This document shows, piece by piece, positions 52,822 through 62,428 of a stretch of 64,000 nt of DNA. Below the pieces are notes generated by a model. The model saw only the letters and a program-made list of their open reading frames with translations, did not search any database and was not told where the DNA came from. A program made the position numbers and the translations under genes. Numbering within the stretch: position 1 is the stretch's first letter; each line of letters starts with the position of its first letter. The stretch comes from Pectobacterium atrosepticum (GTDB lineage Bacteria; Pseudomonadota; Gammaproteobacteria; Enterobacterales; Enterobacteriaceae). Location of the stretch: assembly GCA_019056595.1 (NCBI GenBank), contig CP036163.1:4650001-4714000 (forward strand), written 5' to 3'.

Positions 52822-53501
52822 TCACCCCTCAGTTCTTTATCGCGTTGGTAGCTGGTTACGATGAACCCCAGCGGATTGACTTCTCGCTGGCTGTCTGTCA
52901 GTTGTTTGCGGGGGAGATAGCGATAAGTCAGGCGAATGTTCCAGACATCTGTTTTAACCGAGTTATCGACAATGCGGCGGATAGTCCGTTTAATGCGTAA
53001 GGTCGCCAGATGGTCAGGTGCTGTCGCGGTCGCGTGAACGTTGGAAATAATGTCGATAGACACGACATATTCCGCTTTATTGAAAATGATATCGGGTGCC
53101 TGATTGCTGTTAAACCCGTCGAGATAATCCCTGTTAACGCTGTCGCTATTGAATAACTGTACATCGTCGTAATCGCGCTGGAGAGCAAAATAGTTATAGC
53201 CCTCGCGGAGCCTGACATAATGCGCCGCTAACGCCTGAGCCAGTGCTTTCTCAGTGGAAATACTCTGCTCTTTAATCCGGGTCATATATTCATAACGTCC
53301 GGTCTGTTTATCCACCGACCATAATTCGATTTCGGTGGTTTTCAGCGGTAGCAGAATAATCAGTGCGGTGATCGCCTTTGCGGCCAGAGCAAACCCTATG
53401 GCCGCTATTCGCCACGCCATCTTTTTTTCCCGTTCATCCTTTTCCAGCAGGACAGATTCAAAGGCGCGGGATGACGCAATGATGTTTTCTGTTTCAGACA
53501 T
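52818..53501 (-). CDS. virB8: VirB8 inner-membrane scaffold
   Basis: 227 residues. A short cytoplasmic tail, one membrane helix (IAAIGFALAAKAITALIILL) and a periplasmic NTF2-like domain with DYDDVQLFNSDSVNRDYLDG and WNIRLTYRYLP. It bridges inner membrane and core complex. It overlaps virB7 and virB9 by a few bases. Confidence 0.92.
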   Translation of the reverse strand: MSETENIIASSRAFESVLLEKDEREKKMAWRIAAIGFALAAKAITALIILLPLKTTEIELWSVDKQTGRYEYMTRIKEQSISTEKALAQALAAHYVRLREGYNYFALQRDYDDVQLFNSDSVNRDYLDGFNSNQAPDIIFNKAEYVVSIDIISNVHATATAPDHLATLRIKRTIRRIVDNSVKTDVWNIRLTYRYLPRKQLTDSQREVNPLGFIVTSYQRDKELRGE

Positions 53502-53634
53502 GCTTTGTCAGCTCCTGAATAATTGCGGGAGAATTAACTGGTTGAGGATCGCCAGATACCGGCGGGAGGTCGTGCCGATGTTGCGCGCAGCCCGTGAGGA
53601 CGCACAGCATCAGAAAGACGAGGCTGGATTTCAT
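53494..53634 (-). CDS. virB7: VirB7 lipoprotein
   Basis: 46 residues. MKSSLVFLMLCVLTGCAQHR has a clear lipobox (VLTGC, Cys16). The mature peptide is short and Pro-rich, as in VirB7 proteins that hold VirB9 at the outer membrane. Position between virB6 and virB8 matches the standard order. Start chosen at 53634; the longer TTG-started frame is not plausible. Confidence 0.8.
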   Translation of the reverse strand: MKSSLVFLMLCVLTGCAQHRHDLPPVSGDPQPVNSPAIIQELTKHV

Positions 53635-53721
53635 ATCGATTCCTGTGTTTGTCGAAGACAGAAATACCATACCGATGGCGGTTGCCATGGTACGAGGTAG
53701 AGAGATGGGATTAGAAGGAGA

Positions 53722-54762
53722 TTAGCGGTTACGCTGTTGGTTGAAACGCTTCATGCTGTCGATAGAAGCCACACGTTTTTGCCATGCGGATAGGGCTTTG
53801 CTGGTGCCTGCGGCGATAAGTGTACCGGTGGCATTAGCGGCGCTGACGCCCCCTTTTGCCGCCAGTCGAGCACCCGCCGCCCCGGCTTTCATGGCCGGTT
53901 TCGCTGCATCAGAAGAGGGTTTCGCCAGCCCACGCAGACCGCCCATAGCGGCACCCTGTAGTGCAACCTGAACGGCGACGCCGCCTAATGCATTCGCGAT
54001 TTTTGCTGAAAACCAAATAATGATGCCTGAAATAACACCTGCAACGCAGCACTGAACACCCAGTGTGATGATATTGGCGCTATCTGCAAAATTAACCGCT
54101 TTATCTAATAGCCCATTAAGATAGTTGATGACAATCCTGATAGATAACGCGGAAAACATAATCGTCAGGATCACCGTGAAGATAATTTTCAGCCAGTTGT
54201 TAAACATCGGAATAAGGAATCCATACAGTAGGCAGAAAATAAATAACGGTGCGGTGGTGGTCATTAATACAATGATTATTCCGGCTAACAGGTTAACCGC
54301 CGAACCAAATAGCAGGGTGACGATTGCGCCTCCCCAGACCAGAAGTTGGGCAATACCGCCGTTGAGTTTTACATAGGTGGAATCATCCTGCTGATAAAGC
54401 TTTTGTCCTATCGTTTGCGCTTTCGCCCAAACGGTATCCAGTAACACCCAGACATTGTCATCACCGCTGACGCCGTCGGTTAATCCGTTAATGGCCGAAA
54501 TGGCTAAATCCAACCAGCCATCGAGATTTAAAACGAATGTCATGATTAATAGCATTCGCCCAACATCCCATATGACATCTTCTGCAGGCGTTTGGAGTTT
54601 TCCAGCCAGGGTTTGATAACCCCGATAAGTGACAAATAACGTGAAGGAGCTGACGGCAATAACGCTTACCATATCGCCGTACACGGAGGTTTGTCCCCGC
54701 AGTACGGCATGTAAACCGTCAGTGATCGTGTTGTTCATTCCAACAAACATACCACCTGACAT
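53722..54762 (-). CDS. virB6: VirB6 polytopic membrane protein
   Basis: 346 residues with at least five membrane helices (VSVIAVSSFTLFVTYRGY, LLVWGGAIVTLLFGSAVNLL, GIIIVLMTTTAPLFIFCLLY and others) and a positively charged, Ala-rich tail. TrbL/VirB6 fold: inner-membrane channel part of the T4SS. Between EexN and VirB7 genes on the same strand. Confidence 0.9.
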   Translation of the reverse strand: MSGGMFVGMNNTITDGLHAVLRGQTSVYGDMVSVIAVSSFTLFVTYRGYQTLAGKLQTPAEDVIWDVGRMLLIMTFVLNLDGWLDLAISAINGLTDGVSGDDNVWVLLDTVWAKAQTIGQKLYQQDDSTYVKLNGGIAQLLVWGGAIVTLLFGSAVNLLAGIIIVLMTTTAPLFIFCLLYGFLIPMFNNWLKIIFTVILTIMFSALSIRIVINYLNGLLDKAVNFADSANIITLGVQCCVAGVISGIIIWFSAKIANALGGVAVQVALQGAAMGGLRGLAKPSSDAAKPAMKAGAAGARLAAKGGVSAANATGTLIAAGTSKALSAWQKRVASIDSMKRFNQQRNR

Positions 54763-54773
54763 AGATGACCCCT

Positions 54774-54998
54774 TTAATTCAAATCGGGAACCTTGGCATT
54801 TTCCTGACGGAGTTCAAATCGCGCCTCTCGTGCATTTTTGCAATCCTGGGAGTCATCGCCGGATGATTCACACGCTTTATATCGCTGACTCAGTTCATCC
54901 GGATGTTCTTTGTACCACTGCGTTGATTTCGGGTTGTCACATCCCGCCAGAAATAATGAGGCTAAAATAATCGGAAAAATGCAAAGTGACGTTTTCAT
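54774..54998 (-). CDS. EexN-like entry-exclusion lipoprotein
   Basis: 74 residues. MKTSLCIFPIILASLFLAGC gives a lipobox, followed by DNPKSTQWYKEHPDELSQRY, the typical EexN motif. EexN proteins block redundant transfer into cells that already hold the element. Located between virB5 and virB6, its usual place in VirB-type elements. Confidence 0.82.
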   Translation of the reverse strand: MKTSLCIFPIILASLFLAGCDNPKSTQWYKEHPDELSQRYKACESSGDDSQDCKNAREARFELRQENAKVPDLN

Positions 54999-55008
54999 TC
55001 TTACCCTC

Positions 55009-55725
55009 TCAATGATTAAAGTCAGGAATCGGGGAGACGAGTTGTTGTTCATTGAATGCTTTTTGGCGTTGTTGAGTCAACATCACGGATCGCTGTTCAG
55101 CCTGCTTGACTGACATTTCCCATTGGCTGGTTAATGCGTTCAATTGTACGCTTTTGGCTGCCACCGCGTTAGCCAGGTCCTGTGACTCTTTCGAGTCTTT
55201 GGCGTTTGCAATGCGGTCGGATAAATCTGATATATCGTTTAATGTGCTATTAATCCGGTTTTGGACATCGCTCGTATTCTCAATCGATACCGCCTGATTG
55301 AGGACAAGCTGTTTGCAACTTTCAAGATAACGTTGCGATGAACTGGACTGATTACAAATATCAAACGATTGATATTTGCTATATAAGCGCTGAAGGTCAG
55401 AAGAATAATAACCGCTTGGGTTGGTCAGCAGATCATCCAGTGAAATACCATTTTTACGTAGATGTTCGATATCGTTTTTCAGGGATTTTGCCTCGCGGAG
55501 AAATCCCTGAATATCTCGTATGCCTGTTGCGGTCGCTAATTGCTGCTTATAAGCATCAAGCTCACTTTTATAGTGAGTGACCGTTTCCTGCCATTGCTGG
55601 AGTTTCTGTACCCATTGGTTAATCGACTCGGTATTACTGGCGGCATCAAACACAGGGATACCGGCACTAAGTGCGGGTGTGGAAACCAATAGCGATAATG
55701 CCAGAAACATCTTTCTGGTTTGCAT
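55009..55725 (-). CDS. virB5: VirB5 minor pilin
   Basis: 238 residues. Signal peptide (MQTRKMFLALSLLVSTPALS-A) then long helices (INQWVQKLQQWQETVTHYKS) and a final helical bundle. VirB5 caps the T-pilus tip. Only 23 bases separate it from virB4 upstream. Confidence 0.85.
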   Translation of the reverse strand: MQTRKMFLALSLLVSTPALSAGIPVFDAASNTESINQWVQKLQQWQETVTHYKSELDAYKQQLATATGIRDIQGFLREAKSLKNDIEHLRKNGISLDDLLTNPSGYYSSDLQRLYSKYQSFDICNQSSSSQRYLESCKQLVLNQAVSIENTSDVQNRINSTLNDISDLSDRIANAKDSKESQDLANAVAAKSVQLNALTSQWEMSVKQAEQRSVMLTQQRQKAFNEQQLVSPIPDFNH

Positions 55726-55748
55726 GGTAGCGACCTCCGAGGTGAATA

Positions 55749-58496
55749 TCAGATAGCGTGGTTAAGGAACGTGTCTTTCCAGTCTTGAGGGGACATGCCT
55801 TCCTGATAAATAGCATCAAATATTTTCAGGTTGTCTTCACTGCCGCTCAGGATCTTAGTGATGTTCCCGAGGCCCGATAAATCCATTCTTGCCATGGCGA
55901 CAAACGGGCGAGTTTCACCGGCACGCAGCGGTGTTTTCAGGACAACCGTATAGTGCTCGCTGGGATCAAGGGTGCGAACCATGTCGTAAACGCTTTCCGG
56001 GACTTTCATTTTATCTACGTAATCCGCATGGTTGGCCTTGGGATTGGCGAGAAAAATCTGGGTACTGCACTGCTCAATAATCGCCGGAGCGATAGGGTGC
56101 CTGACGATTTCATCGGGCGACTGGGTGGCGGGGATAAAAATGCCGTTCAGCTTGCGGATCACCTTGAGCATATTGAGTGAGAATTTAGAAAACTCGACAT
56201 CCGCCAGCCATTTCCAGAACTCATCCATGAACATCACCAGTCGGCGACCATCCAACAGGCTGGTGACGCGGTACAGCAGATAAAAGGTGATCGGCCCGCG
56301 AATGTCGTCATCATCCAGGAATTCCGTGCCGTCGATACCAAAGTTATCAATATTGTTGATGTTGAAGGTGTCCTCCTCGTTATCGAATACCCAGCCGAAT
56401 TCACCGCCCTGCGCCCACTGTTTCAGTCGGATTCGCAAGCCGTTAGTTCGGGCCTCTTTGGTCGGTGGCTCTGGCAAGACTTCTAACAGCCGGGTAATAC
56501 CATAACGGCGGTATTCCGGCGGATAGTCCAGCATGATGGTATCCACCGCAGTGCTGATACGCTCTTCATCGCGGGGATCGAGAGGCTTACCGTCACGACG
56601 GCACAGCATCCGGATCAGTCGCTTGATAAAGCTGATATTCCGTCGTGTGGGAGCAAGTGAGAACGGGTTGAATCCGGTAGGGATACCTGTCCGGATACGG
56701 AAGTAGCGACCGCCCATCTGGCGGATCGACATTTCTGCCGCTCTGTCTTTATCAAAATAAACGGTGGTCAACCGCTTGATGGTGGCTGAGGCGGAAAATG
56801 TCGCCGGATTGCGGTACTTCTGCATCAACTGTTTCATCATCGTCATCAGCAGGGTCTTTCCTGAACCTGTTTTACCGATGATGGCGGTATTCCCCGGCGT
56901 TTTCTCATTAAAGTCATTCCGTCCTGCGTGACTGTCATGCAGGTTAAGATAATAACCGCCACCACCAGGTGATTTCAGGATGGCGATAGCCTCACCCCAT
57001 GGATTGCCGTTTCTCTTGTGAGAATGAAAGTTATGCAGACTCCCCATATCCGCGTAATTCTGGCTACTGACCACCACCAGACGGGGTCGTAACGTATAGA
57101 CGCCGGGAAGTTGAGCCAGATAGGCGGCTGGTAACGACAACGTAGATAGGGATGTCATGATGCCGAGATCGTTAAAAGGCTGGGCCAGCGCATTGGTCTC
57201 CTTGACTACCTGAGCGGCGCTGACGGACGAGACCAGCAGCGAGAAGTGATACTTGCCGCAAGACACATGCCCGGACTGGAGCAGGTCGCGTAAGACGATC
57301 AATTCCTCTCGCTGTGAAATAGCGTCATCGTCGGTTGAGTTCAGCCGTTTTTCTGCCAGTCGGATATGATTTTGTGCTTCATCCCGTGCCATACAGGTGA
57401 AAGACTGCGTCAACACATACTCGCTTTCGGCATACAACAGCGCATCCAGCAGGCCGGTATAGGTTTCCGGTGAATAGTCTTTAATTTCCAGATTGCGGAA
57501 GAAACGAGAACCGCCGACCGTCTGACATTCGGCGGTATCGGTGGTAAAGAACACATCCGGTGTGCTGAGTGCGTGATAAAACGGTGTGCGTGTCACCGCC
57601 ACGTTCTGCCATTTGCCCATAATCAGCCGATGGTAGAAAGCCAGTTGTGAAGAGTAAACCCGACCTTTTTCCTCATAGAGGCCCAATGGTGTTGCCACGT
57701 AACGTGACAGGGCGGTGTTGATGGCTTCATGGTGCTCCAGCATCCCTTTCAGAGCATCATCCAGTGCTGCTTTCCTTTTTCCGGCGGTCTGCGTCTTCAT
57801 GATTTTTTTCTCCAGCGTGGAGAAAGGGGCATAACAGACGCTGAAAAACAGCCGATGTCGCCATAGTGGTTTCTCTTTTATTGGCTGGTAATAGCGTTCC
57901 GTGACGTCATCCGCAAAGGGAATGCCCGAACTGGCCTCAAAGCCATCCTGATATTTCTCTCGTATGCGGTGGATATAGAAGGTGATCGGTAGCCCTTCAT
58001 ACGAGCGGATCAGGTTGTTAAGGTGGCTTGCCAAAAATGTCAGATGATGTTCATCTTCACATTCAAAAACAGTACCGTCCAATTCCCAGGTAGCGACTAA
58101 ATCACCGGCACGATTTCTTATGATGTGTGGGTGAATGTGGGAGGAGTAGGGAATGTATTTATCCAGCGTGATGCGCTCGTTTAATTTCATCTTATCGGTA
58201 AACTCCGAAACATCGACGGCGTCATAGTGGCTTGCCAGCATGGCACTAGCACCGAAATGGCGATCCGTGGCAAATCGCCCACGGGTTTTAAAGGCCAGCC
58301 ACAGAAGTTCGAAATAATGAATATCCGTTCGAGCTTTTGCCTTCATTTCCAGCCAGGCAGGGATCAATAACGACGCAAGGTAATAGCTGATATAGACCGA
58401 CAGCAGGACGATAGCCCCGCTGACGATCACGAACGGGACGAGAGGGATACCCATAATGGCGGCAGGGCGGGTCAGCGCTTTGTTCAGGGTGGTCAT
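55749..58496 (-). CDS. virB4: VirB3-VirB4 fusion ATPase
   Basis: 915 residues, longer than VirB4 alone. The first 90 residues are a VirB3 segment (LTRPAAIMGIPLVPFVIVSG and a second helix), then the VirB4 body with Walker A IIGKTGSGKTLLMTMMKQLM near residue 538 and Walker B region LVMFMDEFWKWLADVEF. It is the main secretion ATPase at the inner membrane. No separate virB3 is present, as in several plasmid systems. Confidence 0.92.
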   Translation of the reverse strand: MTTLNKALTRPAAIMGIPLVPFVIVSGAIVLLSVYISYYLASLLIPAWLEMKAKARTDIHYFELLWLAFKTRGRFATDRHFGASAMLASHYDAVDVSEFTDKMKLNERITLDKYIPYSSHIHPHIIRNRAGDLVATWELDGTVFECEDEHHLTFLASHLNNLIRSYEGLPITFYIHRIREKYQDGFEASSGIPFADDVTERYYQPIKEKPLWRHRLFFSVCYAPFSTLEKKIMKTQTAGKRKAALDDALKGMLEHHEAINTALSRYVATPLGLYEEKGRVYSSQLAFYHRLIMGKWQNVAVTRTPFYHALSTPDVFFTTDTAECQTVGGSRFFRNLEIKDYSPETYTGLLDALLYAESEYVLTQSFTCMARDEAQNHIRLAEKRLNSTDDDAISQREELIVLRDLLQSGHVSCGKYHFSLLVSSVSAAQVVKETNALAQPFNDLGIMTSLSTLSLPAAYLAQLPGVYTLRPRLVVVSSQNYADMGSLHNFHSHKRNGNPWGEAIAILKSPGGGGYYLNLHDSHAGRNDFNEKTPGNTAIIGKTGSGKTLLMTMMKQLMQKYRNPATFSASATIKRLTTVYFDKDRAAEMSIRQMGGRYFRIRTGIPTGFNPFSLAPTRRNISFIKRLIRMLCRRDGKPLDPRDEERISTAVDTIMLDYPPEYRRYGITRLLEVLPEPPTKEARTNGLRIRLKQWAQGGEFGWVFDNEEDTFNINNIDNFGIDGTEFLDDDDIRGPITFYLLYRVTSLLDGRRLVMFMDEFWKWLADVEFSKFSLNMLKVIRKLNGIFIPATQSPDEIVRHPIAPAIIEQCSTQIFLANPKANHADYVDKMKVPESVYDMVRTLDPSEHYTVVLKTPLRAGETRPFVAMARMDLSGLGNITKILSGSEDNLKIFDAIYQEGMSPQDWKDTFLNHAI

Positions 58497-58505
58497 CGGT
58501 TCCTC

Positions 58506-58787
58506 CTATGATGCCCAATAGGCACCAAAGCCCGATGCACCGACAATCAGGATGGCTCCGATAATGACGTTGCGCATATCATGCAAACTTTTACCGTCAA
58601 ACAGCACCTTGTAACCCACCCACATGGTTGCCAGCGTGATCGTGACGGCGGCCAGCCCGAGCAAGCCGGTGGAGGTATTACTCAGCGTGTCGTTGGCTTT
58701 ATTAAACCCGCTCCCAGCTGCCAGCGTTTGGGTCGATATCAACAGGGAAGAAAACGCAGGCCAGTATTTACGTGTTTGCATCGTCAT
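58506..58787 (-). CDS. virB2: VirB2 major pilin
   Basis: 93 residues. A signal region (ending QTLAAG) precedes two hydrophobic helices (LLGLAAVTITLATMWVGYKV and NVIIGAILIVGASGFGAYW) joined by a short basic loop, the standard TrbC/VirB2 pilin. ATGA overlap with the virB1 stop decides the start at 58787. Confidence 0.88.
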   Translation of the reverse strand: MTMQTRKYWPAFSSLLISTQTLAAGSGFNKANDTLSNTSTGLLGLAAVTITLATMWVGYKVLFDGKSLHDMRNVIIGAILIVGASGFGAYWAS

Positions 58788-59449
58788 TTCTCCTCATTAA
58801 TTACAGGTAGGGATACATCGCCGCGAAGGATGGCGTCGGGATAGTGCAAGGAGGTCACAACAGGTGTGGTTTTATCGGTGAGTTCACCGCGTAGGACGGT
58901 GGTCGGATAATGAACATATGATGTGGATTGGCTGGTGGTACTGCGCTTTAGATCTTCCCGCGTTGACCGGACCGCATAGCCAATACGCTGGATATAACTG
59001 GTTTGGTTAAAGGCGGATTCTGGCTGCTGACCCGTATCGAAATTGCCGGAATAGTAGCAACTGAGTGCTCTTTTCAGCGTGCCACCGCGTTGGTAGCAGT
59101 CGGTGAGGATGCGCTCAAAAATGGACAGATTGATGCAGGGGTCTAACAAGTCATGGGCTGTTACGCCGTAATGGCGAAAGTTGGTACTGGTGATTTGCAT
59201 CAGCCCGACCGAATAGCGGCGACCTTTTGCTGCCACCCGCTTGATGATGTTGATGGCAGTTTGTTTGCTGGTAGGTTGATGAGAAATGACACCTAGGCTG
59301 CCGGGCGCTCTTTCTTCCTTTGGCACAATTTCAGCGACGGCATAAGGATTAAAGCTGGATTCCACTTTAGCCACATCAAACGCGGTGGAGGGGTGAACAG
59401 TGACGGCACACTGTATGGTCGCCGCCAGAAAGGCTGTGGGGGAAAGCAT
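58784..59449 (-). CDS. virB1: VirB1 lytic transglycosylase
   Basis: 221 residues. SLT fold with catalytic Glu in VAKVESSFNPYAV and YSVGLMQITSTNFRHYG, ALSCYYSGNF. It cuts peptidoglycan to let the channel through. The start is ATG 59449 with GAGG upstream; the longer frame adds 52 unlikely residues. The C-terminus carries two copies of a short motif (HYPTTVLRGEL, HYPDAILRGDV). Confidence 0.87.
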   Translation of the reverse strand: MLSPTAFLAATIQCAVTVHPSTAFDVAKVESSFNPYAVAEIVPKEERAPGSLGVISHQPTSKQTAINIIKRVAAKGRRYSVGLMQITSTNFRHYGVTAHDLLDPCINLSIFERILTDCYQRGGTLKRALSCYYSGNFDTGQQPESAFNQTSYIQRIGYAVRSTREDLKRSTTSQSTSYVHYPTTVLRGELTDKTTPVVTSLHYPDAILRGDVSLPVINEEK

Positions 59450-59528
59450 AGTTGCCTCGGTAAAAGGTCGAGCCACACACAGCCAACAGACTGTTGCTGG
59501 CAAGGGAAAAGGTGCGTGAGGGGACAAG

Positions 59529-59750
59529 TTAATCGTGGTGGGGAGCTTGCGGAGTGTCGCTATCGTCTCTCGGCTCAAGGAGCACCAGCTTACCGGAGAC
59601 CGCAATATCGGGTGTCAGTACGATGTTCAATCCGGGTTTGCCGTTATGGGCGAACGCCACGCCGACCTTTGTCCAGTAAGTGTTTTTCTCTCTGTTGGAG
59701 TCGGGCTGACTTTTTTGCGTGACAAATACGTGATAGGTAGGTTTTCTCAT
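59529..59750 (-). CDS. Small conserved element protein
   Basis: 73 residues starting MRKPTYHVFVTQ, with the pattern YWTKVGVAFAHNGKPGLNIV followed by GKLVLLEPRDD. Very similar short proteins (with FWTRIGVAFPNKDG and GRLVL) are common in conjugative plasmids and islands, function unknown. AGGA lies seven bases before the ATG. It is the first gene of the virB operon. Confidence 0.7.
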   Translation of the reverse strand: MRKPTYHVFVTQKSQPDSNREKNTYWTKVGVAFAHNGKPGLNIVLTPDIAVSGKLVLLEPRDDSDTPQAPHHD

Positions 59751-60260
59751 GTGATTTCCTTTAATAAAAAGCCATAGTGAATTAACTAAATCGATCACAT
59801 CCCGATTCTGCATTCCGGTTTCAACGGGTCAGCGAGAACATTCAGCGGCACCCTGAATTGTGGTTGTGTGACAGCCCGATTCGCATTGTTAAAGAGCAAT
59901 ACCCGCCCCGGACGAATAAACGTCCATAAAGCTCGCCAGTGGAAGGTGGCGCGATAAGCGTGCGATATCGGCGTCAGGATGAGAATGAGAAAATCAAAAA
60001 GGGAATGAGAGAAAAAAAGAATAGCGTGGTAATTATTTTTAGTATATTGGATTTTTTGTGTTGGCACTATTGTAGCTCATGTGTATATCTAATCTGAGAG
60101 ACAGTTTTGTGCTGTGAATTCAACGGGTCGATGCATCGAAATATTTCTATTTCTTGTCAATTTAACTGTGATATCTTAATTCAAACACTAGTTTGAATGA
60201 AATGAAATAAAATCTTAGTTAATTATAAGTATTTGCAACGAAAATAGTGGGTGTATTATA
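59751..60260. other. Divergent intergenic region upstream of the virB operon
   Basis: About 510 bases with no convincing gene. It must hold the promoter of the minus-strand virB operon and of the plus-strand nuclease-like gene at 60261. A 90-codon GTG-started frame on the minus strand has no supporting features. The part from about 60060 onward is very AT-rich. Confidence 0.4.
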
Positions 60261-61829
60261 ATGAACGGAATATTTAGACCTTTTCAGAAATACGAAAATG
60301 AACAATATCAACGAGTAAAAGCAAAGGTGTTTTCAGTATTCACATCTGGACACATAACCAAATTAGATGAAGTGATTTCTGTTTGTCTTGTTATGTTTGA
60401 TGAGCATGAAGCTGTGTTTGTGGAAAATATTGATCGAATTGATACTCTCGATCTTATTATTTTTGCGCTAAACGAATATGAAGCGTATGCAAGAGTGAAT
60501 TATTTATATTATAACCACTCCTTATCTGCATCTGATGAAAAAGAATGGTTGAGTTACGCCAGCCACGCCAGAAGGGGCATTAAATATTTAATGGAATATC
60601 TATGTCAATTTTACATGACGCTTTCTCGAACTAAAAAAAATAAATTAAGCGATAGTGAGAACGGTGCAGTTTTATCGAGAATATTTATTTCAATCGAAGA
60701 AATGTGCTCTACTTACATGCGCGTTGATAGTTATAAATTCTTGTACGATCGTGTAGACCTTTTCCTTAATGAAGAAGAATTTGTCTATTTTAATGTGCCT
60801 CAAGACGCCGAACCTAAAAATAATTTAGACATTCGTAATGAAAAAAAACAAGTCTTACCCCTTATTAGTGGAAAGCCTTATGGACATAATATAGAAGAGC
60901 ACAGCAAAGTGTTAGAAACTTCCTTTTATAAAAACTTGGGGGTCAGCTATCACCAACTAATAAATTTTCTACGCAGTTATATAGAATCGCAACATTCATC
61001 CGTTGCTATTATTCCTAAAGAAAAAATAATTTCAGATTTACAGCAAGCCTGCCAAATAAGTTATGAACAAGCAATTAATGCCATTCACGGCTTTAGCGTA
61101 AGAACTGTTAAACTAGAAAATAGGAAATTATTCAACCCTAAACAAGAACATCGAGCCTATCATCGAGGTTTTTTTGAGTTCATGGACGAAGATATTCCTG
61201 TGCTGATATTTTCAAAAGTAATGGCACTAGAAGCCCTAGATATTTTGATTAATAACACATGCTACCAAAAACTACCAGAAGAGTGGAGAACACCGGCAGT
61301 TGACCTGCAACTAGCTTCTTTATCTAATAAGGCAGGGAAATGGTTTGAAAAAATTCTGAATGATAATCTTAAAACTGTAGCAGTCAGCGCTATTTCTTCA
61401 GTAGAACGCTACCGCTGGCAAAAAAAAGTGATCACGCCACCGGATAATGTTGGTGAGATTGATTTTATTGGTTATTGTCCTAAGAATGATTATTTATTTG
61501 TCATTGAGGCTAAAAACGTACGGTTTAATACAGAGCCAAAGCTATTTCGAGATGACTTAAGTAAGTTTATTACTGGAAGTAAATCCTATGCCAGCAAGTT
61601 TAATGCGAAGCATCAATGGGTTGTTGAAAATCTACCGATAGTGATTAGTGAACTTAAAATGAGAGGAATAGAAGTACGGAAAGTTAAGAAAGTTTTCAAA
61701 GTAATGGTGATTTTTTTTCCATCGCCTGTAGAGGATAGAATATTTGATTTTAGTTGTGTTAATTTGGTTAAGTTTATGCAAATCATGAAAGGCGGAGATC
61801 TATCCTCTTTAGCATCAATTGACGTTTAA
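60261..61829 (+). CDS. Large protein with a C-terminal PD-(D/E)XK nuclease-like domain
   Basis: 522 residues, AT-rich, not recognised as a named family. The first 380 residues are mostly helical. Near the end NVGEIDFIGYCPKNDYLFVI and EAKNVRF give Glu399, Asp401, Glu416 and Lys418, a well-formed D-ExK nuclease core of the restriction-endonuclease-like or NERD-like kind. It stands alone between the transfer operon and the regulatory block. A nuclease role in defence or in element biology is an inference. Confidence 0.6.
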   Translation: MNGIFRPFQKYENEQYQRVKAKVFSVFTSGHITKLDEVISVCLVMFDEHEAVFVENIDRIDTLDLIIFALNEYEAYARVNYLYYNHSLSASDEKEWLSYASHARRGIKYLMEYLCQFYMTLSRTKKNKLSDSENGAVLSRIFISIEEMCSTYMRVDSYKFLYDRVDLFLNEEEFVYFNVPQDAEPKNNLDIRNEKKQVLPLISGKPYGHNIEEHSKVLETSFYKNLGVSYHQLINFLRSYIESQHSSVAIIPKEKIISDLQQACQISYEQAINAIHGFSVRTVKLENRKLFNPKQEHRAYHRGFFEFMDEDIPVLIFSKVMALEALDILINNTCYQKLPEEWRTPAVDLQLASLSNKAGKWFEKILNDNLKTVAVSAISSVERYRWQKKVITPPDNVGEIDFIGYCPKNDYLFVIEAKNVRFNTEPKLFRDDLSKFITGSKSYASKFNAKHQWVVENLPIVISELKMRGIEVRKVKKVFKVMVIFFPSPVEDRIFDFSCVNLVKFMQIMKGGDLSSLASIDV

Positions 61830-62218
61830 CACTTTTTTTCATTAAAAATTAGATGTTTTTTTGTTGGCATTCCTAGAGTGCCAACAATGCAATTCACTAA
61901 GGAATGGTGGTGATAGCCATGTAGTAGTTATCGGAAAGTTAATTAGTAGAGAGGTTTAAATTGTGACTTTTACGCCTCATAAATCCAACTAATATTGATA
62001 TGTCAACATCTGAGTTTCGCTCATTTCCGGATATCATTTTTAATTGTGCTCAACACAGAGCGTTTTCAGATAAAGTTTGAGCCAATGCAGATAAATAATA
62101 ATGACTGTGGTTTTATATTCATTATTTTGAAACTTAAAATACTCATGGTTTCTTACTTATTCAGATAATAAAAAATGCGCAAAGAAGAATGCCTCTCTGC
62201 GCGTATATCTGCATACTA
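61830..62218. other. AT-rich intergenic region
   Basis: Nearly 390 bases with nothing I can support. It lies between two convergent genes. The palindrome-like word TGCCAACA repeats near 61866 and 61880. Confidence 0.4.
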
Positions 62219-62428
62219 TCAGCGCTGACGGCGCTCAAGAATAGTCTGGCATTCCGTACAGGTTGCCACGCCCGGCAGGGTTAGACGTCTCTGCTCGGGA
62301 ATGGATTCACCGCACAAACGACAGTAATGTAATGAGGGTGTAGTCGCTGGCTTGAAACGGTTCTGTTCAATCATCTCTTCCAGGCGTTGCTCATTAAATT
62401 CCTGATCGCGATCGATCTCATCTGGCAT
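62219..62428 (-). CDS. TraR/DksA-type zinc-finger protein
   Basis: 69 residues. Four Cys (CRLCGESIPEQRRLTLPG, CTEC) form a DksA/TraR C4 zinc finger after a short helical start (MPDEIDRDQEFNEQRLEEMI). TraR-type proteins bind RNA polymerase and mimic DksA with ppGpp. It is the last gene of a minus-strand block with the DUF2857 gene, overlapping it by 11 bases. Confidence 0.85.
   Translation of the reverse strand: MPDEIDRDQEFNEQRLEEMIEQNRFKPATTPSLHYCRLCGESIPEQRRLTLPGVATCTECQTILERRQR

Noticed and set aside
59795-60067. 90-codon frame on the minus strand upstream of the virB operon
   Set aside because: It starts with a poor GTG, has no ribosome site and overlaps the promoter region expected for the virB operon.
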